Shown here piece after piece: positions 1 to 7,045 of a stretch of 10,479 nucleotides of DNA. The stretch is from Gammaproteobacteria bacterium (GTDB lineage: Bacteria > Pseudomonadota > Gammaproteobacteria > GRL18), in the NCBI GenBank assembly GCA_030632625.1, contig DAOVUK010000060.1, positions 1-10,479 of the forward strand, read 5' to 3'. Position numbers and translations under genes: made by a program. Numbering within the stretch: the first letter of the stretch is position 1; every line of letters starts with the position of its first letter. The notes under the pieces are model-generated. The model searched no databases and had not been told where the DNA came from. It saw only the letters and a program-made list of their open reading frames with translations.

Positions 1-3000
1 TGGTGCAGCTTGTACTGGAGCAGTTGCTTGCGCTGCAGGCTTTACAATGGCTGCGGTCTGCACGGGTGCAGCAACAGGTGCGCTAGTAACAACAGGCTTT
101 TCAGCTGTTTGTTGAACTGTCTTTTCAACTATGGTTTCAGCTGTTTGTTTAAAGGCGGATGTTGCAGCAGGTGCAGCCGATAAACTTTGTGTTCCACCCA
201 GCAAATGATGCGTTGATTTATTAAATTCAATCTGACTTTGTAAATAACTTTCATGCACTCGAAGAGTGTCTTGCTGATATTGATGCAGATCAGACATTCC
301 CTGAGTGATATTTTCCGGCACCGCTTTATTTTGAGTACCAAACTCATCAACCAGATGATGCATCATGTCAAAGAAGCCATGAGAATAGTCTTGCTGATTT
401 TGCAAATACATCTCATGTGCTTTTAAAGTAGCAGATTGTGTCTGCAGCCATTCAGACTGATCAAGAGGCTGTGCAACATAGACAACTTCCTGTTTAACTT
501 GTACTTCTTGTGAAGCAGGCTGTGATTCTGATGGTGCGACAGGCGTTTCAATCACCTGAGCTTGTGTTGTAATTGCAGCAGGTTTACTTTCAATAGTATT
601 TTCTATAAGAACAGGTGCTGCTTGTTGTGGCGCTTCCTTCAGTGGTAATTTTAGTTTAAAGCCATCATTCAAAGCATCTTCAAAAGCTTGTCTGGTTGCA
701 TCGCTGACATAGTTAGCACCATTAAGCTTAATATTCATCATTGCTTTTTTGCCAGAAGGTTTTTCAACATCACGCTGATAAACATCTTTCAGGTTCACTT
801 CAACACCAGCAACTTTTAACTGAACCAATGCATCCCGATAAACAATATCACTGCTTTTCTTAGGATTGCCATTCATAGCAATAGCCAGATGATCCCGGTC
901 ACCTAAGATTGAAGCAACTAATTTTGTTAACACATTTTTGGGGCCGAATTCGACAAAAATGGTACCGCCCTGATCCGCGATATTATTAATTTCCTGAGTA
1001 AACTGCACTGATTTGAGCATATTACCCTTGAAACTTTCTTTAATTTTCTTAACTGATTTCGGATATTGTTTTGCAGTAACATTAGAGAAAACGGCCGTGT
1101 GGGGTTCACTGAACTTGATACTATCAATGGCATCTGAAAACGGCTTATGCGCATATTCAACCAGAGGAGAATGAAATGCAGCGGAAACCTGCAGCTCAAT
1201 TGCAGAGAAACCGTCATTTTTCAGTCCCTCTTTTGCCCCGGCTATTGCCTGACTCGGTCCGGCAAGCACCACTTGTTTGGGCGAATTATAATTGGCAATA
1301 GCAACGCCTTTGTAGGCTTTTATGTGTTCTTCAATGTCTTTAGCATCACCCATTACCGCCAGCATACTGCCGGCATCATAACCTGCTTCCGGTGGTGTAC
1401 CCATAGCAACACTTCGAGCACGAGATAAACTATAAAAACTATCATCATCAATAATGCCCGAAGCCCATAACGCAGTCAGCTCACCATAACTATGTCCAGC
1501 AACAAAATCCGGCTTAAATCCAGCTTGTTGAGTCATTTTATATAAACCAGCACTCACAGAACCCACTGCAGGTTGTATATACTGAGTTAATTTTATTTTT
1601 TCTTCCTGCGCTTTTTTAGATTCATCGTCAAAAACTTCTTCAGGGAAAACAACCCGGTTTATGGTGGTATCATTATCACCTAATAATTGCTGGCCCATTT
1701 GCGAGAAAGCTTCACGCATTGGCGGGAAGTTATTGGTTAAATCTTTACACATGTTCAGATATTGCGAGCCCTGACCTGAAAACAGTGCAACGACTTTGGC
1801 ATCATCCGGCAGAGCCTGAGCGCGATAATGAAGACCGCTAAAGTGATCCCAGACTGCTGTGCCCTGCTGTTTTTGTAATTGCTCGACAGCATTAGCTAAA
1901 CACTCAATAGCGGCCTGCTGATCCATAGCGATAAAGCCTAAACGCGCGTCTGATCCTGGAATCTCCGCATTTTCTGCTTGCTGAACAAAATTGAAGTATT
2001 CAAGTCCGGTATCATCACCTTTTAGTGCATTTGACCAGGACTGACATTTACTCGCTAACTCTTCAGGCGTACTTGCGTGCAAGACAAAAGAACGTGAAAC
2101 ATTATGCAGGCGATAATCTTTACCGCTGGTTTTATCCATTTCAGGCAAATATTCTTCCATAACAAAATGATAGTTACTACCGCCAAAGCCAAAGGAACTT
2201 ACGCCTGCACGACGAGGATTTTGTGAGGTATTAATCCATGGGCGAGTGTCGGTGTTCAGATAAAATGAAGACTCTCCCATCCCTAGTTTTGGATTAGGAT
2301 TATCAATATTAAGTGTTGGCGGCAAAATCTTGTGGTATAAGGCTAATGCTGTTTTGATAATACCGGCTGAACCTGCTGCTGTTTTGGTATGACCTATTTG
2401 TGACTTTACAGTACCAATTGCAATATGCTGTTTTTCATGACCTTCATAGTCAAAGGCTAATTTTAAACCATCAAATTCTGCGGCATCTCCAGCTTTGGTT
2501 CCAGTACCATGTGCCTCAATTAAATCAATGGTTTTCATATCAAAACCGGCATCTTCATAAGCCCGGTCAATGGCCACTCTCTGTCCTGCTGCACGCGGCG
2601 CATAAATACTCTTAAAACGACCATCACTGGAAGAGCCAACACCTTTAATCACTGCATAAATACGGTCATTGTCACGCTCAGCATCTTCTAAACGCTTCAG
2701 CATCACCATACCGACACCTTCGCCGATAACAATACCATGTGAATCTTCATCAAAGGGCTTGGGTACTTCACCATCAGTAAAAGCGGGAGTCTTACTGAAA
2801 TTGAGGAACATAAAGGGTGAGTTGTCGGTATCAACACCACCGGTAATCATGGTATTGGCTTTATATTCAAGCAAATCGCTAATCGCCATTTTCATAGCGG
2901 CCAGAGAACCCGCACAGGCGGCATCAACCACACAGTTTGTGCCGCCAAGGTCAAAGCGATTTGCAACACGACCGGCAATGACATTGCCTAACATTCCCGG

Positions 3001-3567
3001 GAATGAATTTTCAACCCAGGGAATATAAGCTTTTTTCATTTTTTCAATCAGGATTTGAATGTCATCTTCAGCGACACCACTGCTTCTCAGTACTTTTTCC
3101 CATACCGGGCCCTGAAGACGTGAAACCAATGGCGTGATTAATTTTTGTCCACCACCGACACCCAGGATACAACCGGTGTTTTGCCGATCAAAATTACCCT
3201 CTTCATAGCCGCAATCTTTAAGCAAATCTCTGGCAACCACTAATGATAATAGCTGTGAGGAATCGGTAACTTCAAGAATATTAGGCGGCAAACCAAATTC
3301 CATAGGATCAAAATCAATATCAGGAATAAAACCACCCCGTTTACTATAGCTTTTATCAGGTGCGGAAGGGTCTGCATCGTATAAATCATTGATCTCCCAA
3401 CGGTCTGACGGCACATCAATAACGCAGTCTACTTTGCCTACAATAGTTTCCCAAAATTCATGCAAATCTCTGGATTCAGGAAAAAGCGATGCCATACCAA
3501 TAATAGCAATAGGCGTCTCTTGTAACCGAGAAGCAATTTTTTTGTCGATAATATTTTTATCTTCCAT
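1..3567 (-). CDS. pfaA: PfaA-like polyunsaturated fatty acid synthase, N-terminal part (KS-MAT-linker), runs off left edge
   Basis: This is the first 1189 residues of a type I iterative synthase of the PfaA family, which with PfaB, PfaC and PfaD makes long-chain polyunsaturated fatty acids (EPA/DHA type) in the cytoplasm. The ketosynthase spans roughly residues 15-480, with active-site Cys218 in DAACAGS, His353 in EAHGTGT and His393 in IGHTK. A malonyl acyltransferase follows (about 590-880), with GQGSQY at about 598, Ser693 in GHSYGE and His799 in AFHS, the malonyl-type signature. After it come two copies of a helical TL(K/R)xHExYLQxQ motif (1048-1059 and 1102-1113), then an Ala/Pro/Thr/Val-rich linker. 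The tandem acyl carrier proteins and ketoreductase expected next lie beyond position 1. The ATG at 3567 puts the KS 17 residues from the start, and its Shine-Dalgarno is weak (AGG). The N-terminal order and wording match Shewanella PfaA well. A heterocyst-glycolipid-type (HglE) synthase is the less likely alternative. The product cannot be deduced from this fragment. Confidence 0.9.
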   Translation of the reverse strand, partial: MEDKNIIDKKIASRLQETPIAIIGMASLFPESRDLHEFWETIVGKVDCVIDVPSDRWEINDLYDADPSAPDKSYSKRGGFIPDIDFDPMEFGLPPNILEVTDSSQLLSLVVARDLLKDCGYEEGNFDRQNTGCILGVGGGQKLITPLVSRLQGPVWEKVLRSSGVAEDDIQILIEKMKKAYIPWVENSFPGMLGNVIAGRVANRFDLGGTNCVVDAACAGSLAAMKMAISDLLEYKANTMITGGVDTDNSPFMFLNFSKTPAFTDGEVPKPFDEDSHGIVIGEGVGMVMLKRLEDAERDNDRIYAVIKGVGSSSDGRFKSIYAPRAAGQRVAIDRAYEDAGFDMKTIDLIEAHGTGTKAGDAAEFDGLKLAFDYEGHEKQHIAIGTVKSQIGHTKTAAGSAGIIKTALALYHKILPPTLNIDNPNPKLGMGESSFYLNTDTRPWINTSQNPRRAGVSSFGFGGSNYHFVMEEYLPEMDKTSGKDYRLHNVSRSFVLHASTPEELASKCQSWSNALKGDDTGLEYFNFVQQAENAEIPGSDARLGFIAMDQQAAIECLANAVEQLQKQQGTAVWDHFSGLHYRAQALPDDAKVVALFSGQGSQYLNMCKDLTNNFPPMREAFSQMGQQLLGDNDTTINRVVFPEEVFDDESKKAQEEKIKLTQYIQPAVGSVSAGLYKMTQQAGFKPDFVAGHSYGELTALWASGIIDDDSFYSLSRARSVAMGTPPEAGYDAGSMLAVMGDAKDIEEHIKAYKGVAIANYNSPKQVVLAGPSQAIAGAKEGLKNDGFSAIELQVSAAFHSPLVEYAHKPFSDAIDSIKFSEPHTAVFSNVTAKQYPKSVKKIKESFKGNMLKSVQFTQEINNIADQGGTIFVEFGPKNVLTKLVASILGDRDHLAIAMNGNPKKSSDIVYRDALVQLKVAGVEVNLKDVYQRDVEKPSGKKAMMNIKLNGANYVSDATRQAFEDALNDGFKLKLPLKEAPQQAAPVLIENTIESKPAAITTQAQVIETPVAPSESQPASQEVQVKQEVVYVAQPLDQSEWLQTQSATLKAHEMYLQNQQDYSHGFFDMMHHLVDEFGTQNKAVPENITQGMSDLHQYQQDTLRVHESYLQSQIEFNKSTHHLLGGTQSLSAAPAATSAFKQTAETIVEKTVQQTAEKPVVTSAPVAAPVQTAAIVKPAAQATAPVQAAP

Positions 3568-3615
3568 TGTTAAACCTGTATTTCCAGCTTTACGCACAAA
3601 TTAATGGTGTGAGAC

Positions 3616-3633
3616 TATTGCTTTAAAGCAATA
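3616..3633. promoter_or_regulatory. Perfect 18-bp palindrome upstream of pfaA, candidate operator
   Basis: TATTGCTTTAAAGCAATA is fully self-complementary and lies about 50 bases upstream of the pfaA ATG. It is a typical size for a dimeric repressor site. It would fall in the 5' untranslated region if the candidate promoter at 3675-3703 is used. The binding protein is unknown, and a role as an RNA hairpin cannot be excluded. Confidence 0.45.
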
Positions 3634-3674
3634 ATTTCTATGAGCATTCGGATCGATCGATCACGTAACAGCTA

Positions 3675-3703
3675 ATTTTCAAGCAAACGCAACTAATAGT
3701 CAA
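3675..3703 (-). promoter_or_regulatory. Candidate sigma-70 promoter of pfaA
   Basis: Read on the minus strand, TTGACT (3703-3698) is followed after 17 bases by GAAAAT (3680-3675). The -35 box matches five of six consensus positions and the -10 box four of six. Transcription would begin near 3668, leaving a leader of about 100 bases containing the 18-bp palindrome. This rests on pattern matching only. Confidence 0.35.
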
Positions 3704-3798
3704 TTCAGATAGCCGAAATAATGATAAAATTATGCCAAAAAACCATATTAACCATATAAATAACAAGTGATTTATTGGTTTATAACCTTATCAAGCAC

Positions 3799-3850
3799 AT
3801 TAGATATTACTCCTATCTAATTGTTTTAAAAACAATTAGATAGGAGTAAT
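3799..3850. repeat. Perfect 22-bp-arm palindrome with an overlapping alternative hairpin
   Basis: Positions 3806-3827 are exactly inverted at 3829-3850 around a single central A at 3828. The outer part reads ATTACTCCTATCTAAT and the centre is a T-run followed by an A-run. An extra copy of ATTAGATA at 3799-3806 can pair instead with TATCTAAT at 3814-3821 (loop TTACTCC), so two mutually exclusive hairpins are possible. ATTAGATA thus occurs three times, twice direct and once inverted. The stem is AT-rich with no T-tract after it, unlike an ordinary rho-independent terminator. A multi-site operator, a cruciform or a small repeat-element relic are all possible. Confidence 0.85.
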
Positions 3851-3938
3851 GTAATTCTAAGCGTAATTATTAAATTTCCAGACTGCAATGCTGTCAAACC
3901 TCAAAAGCCAGACTTTAAAATGCTTTACAGAAGTCAAT

Positions 3939-3957
3939 ATTTCACTTGCAGTGAAAT
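3939..3957. promoter_or_regulatory. Inverted repeat upstream of the CHAD operon
   Basis: ATTTCACT and AGTGAAAT form perfect 8-bp arms around TGC. The repeat lies about 45 bases upstream of the possible -10 box at 4001-4006, where a transcription factor touching the -35 region would bind. The identity of any binding protein is unknown. Confidence 0.4.
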
Positions 3958-4057
3958 TTCTAATCAACTGATCTTTCTTTATTTATGACATATTATTCGC
4001 TATAGTGACCGGCATATTTTTACGTCATGGGAAAACCTGCTGGAGCTGTTTTAAATA

Positions 4058-5629
4058 ATGAAAACATCAATAATCAATGATACTCGCTATCTCCTGCCTG
4101 ATAACCTGACAAAAAAACATTTTTTAGATAGCTTAAAAACTTGTTTTACCGTCAAACAGGTCACCAATACATCAGAAAGTTTTTCTATCCTGGAAAATTT
4201 TGAATGGAGCCTTTATAGCAAAAAAATGATGGCCATACGCCATGAAAATCAAACTATCAGCTTATGGAATGAATTAAATTTATTTGATGATGAAACAGCC
4301 CTGGTTATTGATAATATTAATGCCCGCGCCAAATTCTGGTGGGATTTCCCTGATTCCGATGCTCAACAAACCTTAAAACCTATTCTTAAATTACGTGCGC
4401 TATACCCCGTTTACCAAGGTATCTTAAAAATTGAACAACTCAACCTGCAAAATGACGAAGGTAAAATTCTGATTTTTTGTCAGTTTATTTCAATATGTGA
4501 GCCTGAACGTCCTCGTAGTCCTATAATGCGTCAGGTCAAAATATCACCGGTAACCGGTTATAGCAAAGAACATAAGCAAGCCGTTAAACTGCTTAGAGAA
4601 CTGGGTGGATTTAAACCAAGCCTGCCTCCCATGGATTCTTTATTAGGCGCTCTTGGCATATCACCAGCACCCTATACAGTAAAACCTGAACTTAATCTCC
4701 CTGCCGCCATGCCGGCACGCACAGCAGTCAGTTCAATTATATCAACTATGATTGAAAAACAGCGTTTGAATGAGCAAGGGATTATTAATGATATAGATAC
4801 TGAGTTTTTACATCACTTTCGAGTCTCTATACGCATGGTTCGGGCAGCAATTGCACAACTCAAAGAAGTTTTTCCTCAACACGATGTACCGGTACTTAAA
4901 CAGCGTTTTGGAGATTTGGCCAGGGAAACCAATTATCTAAGGGACATTGATGTTTTTATTCTTGATAAAGAACGTTATATGAACTTCCTTCCTGAGTCGA
5001 TGAGAAATGACCTATTGCCGATGTTCAATGATTTTGAGAAAAAACGCCAGACTGAAGCAAAAAGGATAAGCCGCTGGATTGCCAGCAGAGCTTACCGTAA
5101 GGAAATTGATGATTTACAGTCACTCTTTATTAACGGCTACTCAGCGGTTGAAACAGAATGGAGTGAACAAGCAACAATTGAACTGGCAATCAATAAAATT
5201 CAAAAAACCTATAAAAAAATTTATAAAGCCGCGCAAAAGATAAATAATACAACACCTGATGAGAATATTCACAGCATCCGGATTAGCTGCAAAAAATTAC
5301 GTTATCTCTTATATTTCTTTGCCAGTGAATTTAACATGAAAAAAATCAAACGGGTTGGAAAGCACCTCAAATCATTACAGGATACCCTGGGTATATTTAA
5401 TGATTTAACTGTTCAGGGTGATTTTCTGAAAAATTATCTCTATCAACTGGAGCATAAACCAAAAAAAGACATTATGCTCATTGCCTCTTTGGGAGGATTA
5501 ATATCAACTTTGTACACTATGCAGCTGCAGGAACGATACCGATGCATTCAAGAACTTGCCATTTTTTCTAATGAGAGCAATCAACAGCTCTTCAGGGAGA
5601 CCTTTATCGTCAGCCCTGAAGCAGGATAA
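4058..5629 (+). CDS. CHAD domain protein with degenerate CYTH-like N-terminus
   Basis: This 523-residue protein is probably cytosolic, with no signal peptide or membrane segment. The N-terminal part (about 1-165) resembles the CYTH/triphosphate-tunnel fold found in front of many CHAD domains, with the line FEWSLYSKKMMAIRHE at 48-63. It lacks the catalytic ExExK signature, so it is unlikely to be an active triphosphatase. The C-terminal CHAD domain (about 220-510) is an all-helical, basic bundle with the two expected internal repeats: LHHFRVSIRMVRAAI (251-265) with LRDIDVF (294-300), and IHSIRISCKKLRYLLYFF (404-421) with LQDTLGIFNDL (440-450). Conserved His, Arg and Lys residues in these helices bind polyphosphate in characterised CHAD proteins, and several CHAD proteins localise to polyphosphate granules. 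The start is the ATG at 4058, with GGAG 12 bases upstream, a rather long spacing. It heads a same-direction group with parA, Nudix and CARF genes, 161 bases ahead of parA. The CHAD call is firm; the CYTH call is moderate. Confidence 0.88.
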   Translation: MKTSIINDTRYLLPDNLTKKHFLDSLKTCFTVKQVTNTSESFSILENFEWSLYSKKMMAIRHENQTISLWNELNLFDDETALVIDNINARAKFWWDFPDSDAQQTLKPILKLRALYPVYQGILKIEQLNLQNDEGKILIFCQFISICEPERPRSPIMRQVKISPVTGYSKEHKQAVKLLRELGGFKPSLPPMDSLLGALGISPAPYTVKPELNLPAAMPARTAVSSIISTMIEKQRLNEQGIINDIDTEFLHHFRVSIRMVRAAIAQLKEVFPQHDVPVLKQRFGDLARETNYLRDIDVFILDKERYMNFLPESMRNDLLPMFNDFEKKRQTEAKRISRWIASRAYRKEIDDLQSLFINGYSAVETEWSEQATIELAINKIQKTYKKIYKAAQKINNTTPDENIHSIRISCKKLRYLLYFFASEFNMKKIKRVGKHLKSLQDTLGIFNDLTVQGDFLKNYLYQLEHKPKKDIMLIASLGGLISTLYTMQLQERYRCIQELAIFSNESNQQLFRETFIVSPEAG

Positions 5630-5790
5630 TGACTTTTAAGGCAATACAATCTGAAGTCAAAAGCCTTTAGCCAAAAAAAATTAGCTACCATTATTTTGAT
5701 AACATAAAATATCTAAATTAATGGCTGTTAAATTTTTTGTTAGTTAGAAGAGCAATTAACTCTCTTAAAAAATAACCCAAGAGCTGGAAA

Positions 5791-6540
5791 ATGAAAATTA
5801 TAGCATCCTATAGTATTAAAGGCGGTGTCGGAAAAACAGCGGCATCCGTTAATTTAGCCTATGCTTCGGCTAAAGCAGGCAATGAAACCTTATTAATTGA
5901 TTTAGACCCGCAGGGTGCTTCGTCATTTTATTTTCGTATTAGTGCCGGAAAAAAAGATAAGCGTGGTTATTTTTTTACTCAAAAGAATCGTCTGCTTAAA
6001 CAGATCAGGGGTTCAAACTATAAAGGGCTGGACATTCTACCGGCTAATTTATCCTTTCGTAATTTTGATATTATGCTTAATAGTATGAGTAAATCAAAAA
6101 AACGCTTAAAACAGATACTGTCTTCTCTTGAAAAAGAATATGATCTGATTATTCTTGATTGCCCACCCAGTATCAATTTATTGTCAGAAAATGTTTTTAA
6201 TGCGGCCGATATGATTCTTGTGCCTGTTATCCCGACAACATTATCAGAACGAACCTATGAGCAATTACTTAAATTTTTTCAAAATAATGGTTATAAGAAA
6301 AAAATAATCCGTCCATTTTTCTCTATGGCACAGAGTAAAAACAAGTTACATCGTCAAACTATTGCTAACATGGAAAATCGTCATCCTGAATTTCTAAAAA
6401 GTATCATTAGTTTTTTAATTGAAATTGAACGCATGGGCGTTCATAGAAAACCGGCACTGGTATACGCTTCTAAAAAAAGTCATGTGCAATCCTATCGAAC
6501 TTTATTTAATGAAATAGTTAAAATATTAGACAAAAAATAA
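5791..6540 (+). CDS. ParA/MinD-family ATPase without a ParB partner
   Basis: This 249-residue protein is a deviant-Walker-A P-loop ATPase of the ParA/Soj group. The P-loop is KGGVGKTA (10-17) with signature Lys10 and Lys15; the usual Thr/Ser after GKT is Ala17. The A' motif LLIDLDPQG is at 34-42, and Walker B DLIILDCPPS lies mid-protein. There is no N-terminal DNA-binding extension, so it is of the short ParA type. Such ATPases form ATP-dependent dimers on the nucleoid and move or space cargo (plasmids, chromosome origins, carboxysomes, chemoreceptor clusters) with a partner protein. No parB or parS-like gene lies beside it; it sits between a CHAD gene and a Nudix gene, so a role in chromosome partition is doubtful and a cellular-body positioning role is possible (inference). 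The start ATG has GGA close upstream and a purine-rich stretch (AAGAG) at better distance. Family assignment is firm, cargo unknown. Confidence 0.9.
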   Translation: MKIIASYSIKGGVGKTAASVNLAYASAKAGNETLLIDLDPQGASSFYFRISAGKKDKRGYFFTQKNRLLKQIRGSNYKGLDILPANLSFRNFDIMLNSMSKSKKRLKQILSSLEKEYDLIILDCPPSINLLSENVFNAADMILVPVIPTTLSERTYEQLLKFFQNNGYKKKIIRPFFSMAQSKNKLHRQTIANMENRHPEFLKSIISFLIEIERMGVHRKPALVYASKKSHVQSYRTLFNEIVKILDKK

Positions 6541-6587
6541 AGAGCCAGATGTTTTTTCTGAATATATGAAACAAGTTGAAAATTAAT

Positions 6588-7010
6588 ATGCTTGAAATCG
6601 GCGCATTTCCTTTTTTACTAAAAAAAGGAAAAATCCAAATTATAATAATCACCAGTACCTCCGGAAAGTCCTGGATTTTACCCAAAGGACATCCGGAAAA
6701 TCATTTAAATAAATCTCAGGTAGCAGAACTTGAAACTTATGAAGAAGCAGGGGTTAAAGGAACTATAATTAATTCAAAGCTGCGCAAAGAATTTAAATGG
6801 GATGAAGATAATATGCTCATTATCTATCCTCTGCTCATTAAAGATATACTAGACACATGGCCTGAACAAGACATAAGAGAGAGACGTCTGGTGAGTATCA
6901 AAAAAGCTTTGAATATGGTGACAAAAAAAGAACATATAAAGGCAATAAAATATTTTTCAACACCTGAAATGATCAAAAAATTAACCAAAGGTAATCTTAA
7001 AACAGCTTAA
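6588..7010 (+). CDS. Small Nudix hydrolase
   Basis: This 140-residue protein has the size of a single-domain Nudix pyrophosphohydrolase, the family that cleaves nucleoside diphosphates linked to another moiety, diadenosine polyphosphates or diphosphoinositol/inorganic polyphosphates. WILPKGHPE (29-37) leads into the Nudix box (34-56), which ends in LETYEEAGV (48-56). The Mg-binding acidic residues Glu49, Glu52 and Glu53 and Gly55 are kept, but the first box Glu is Leu40 and the usual Arg before Glu49 is Leu48. The WxLPKG lead-in resembles the DIPP/ApnA branch, so phosphate-rich substrates are plausible, but the true substrate cannot be read from the sequence. The ATG at 6588 is preferred although it has little Shine-Dalgarno. 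An in-frame TTG at 6576 would add four residues. It begins 47 bases after parA and ends 35 bases before the CARF nuclease gene, which suggests co-transcription. Confidence 0.82.
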   Translation: MLEIGAFPFLLKKGKIQIIIITSTSGKSWILPKGHPENHLNKSQVAELETYEEAGVKGTIINSKLRKEFKWDEDNMLIIYPLLIKDILDTWPEQDIRERRLVSIKKALNMVTKKEHIKAIKYFSTPEMIKKLTKGNLKTA

Positions 7011-7045
7011 GTCACATTTTTTCTGTTACATTTTAAGGTTTATAT

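Larger units (their letters stand above)
3568..4057. other. Divergent intergenic region rich in inverted repeats
   Basis: These 490 bases separate the minus-strand pfaA from the plus-strand CHAD operon, and no convincing gene lies between them. They hold an 18-bp palindrome (3616-3633), three overlapping GATC sites (3651-3662), a direct repeat of AACCATAT at 3741 and 3750, a large palindrome (3799-3850) and an 8-bp-arm inverted repeat (3939-3957). A TATAGT at 4001-4006 could be the -10 box of the CHAD gene, with only a poor -35 (TTTATT at 3978-3983). So many repeats between two divergent promoters suggest regulatory DNA, but no regulator can be named. Confidence 0.7.

Noticed and set aside
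927..3604. Several open frames of 70-120 codons inside the pfaA region, mostly on the plus strand
   Set aside because: They overlap a continuous frame whose KS and MAT motifs are unmistakable; the translations look like antisense or out-of-frame reading without ribosome sites.
3651..3662. GATCGATCGATC, three overlapping GATC sites near the pfaA promoter
   Set aside because: Could affect methylation-sensitive regulation, but a single short cluster is weak evidence, so it is only mentioned in the spacer entry.
4027..4080. Seventeen-codon frame overlapping the start of the CHAD gene
   Set aside because: No Shine-Dalgarno ahead of its ATG and no reason other than position to think it is a translated leader peptide.
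6566..6586. Six-codon frame between parA and the Nudix gene
   Set aside because: Too short to support and without a ribosome site; expected by chance in AT-rich spacer.
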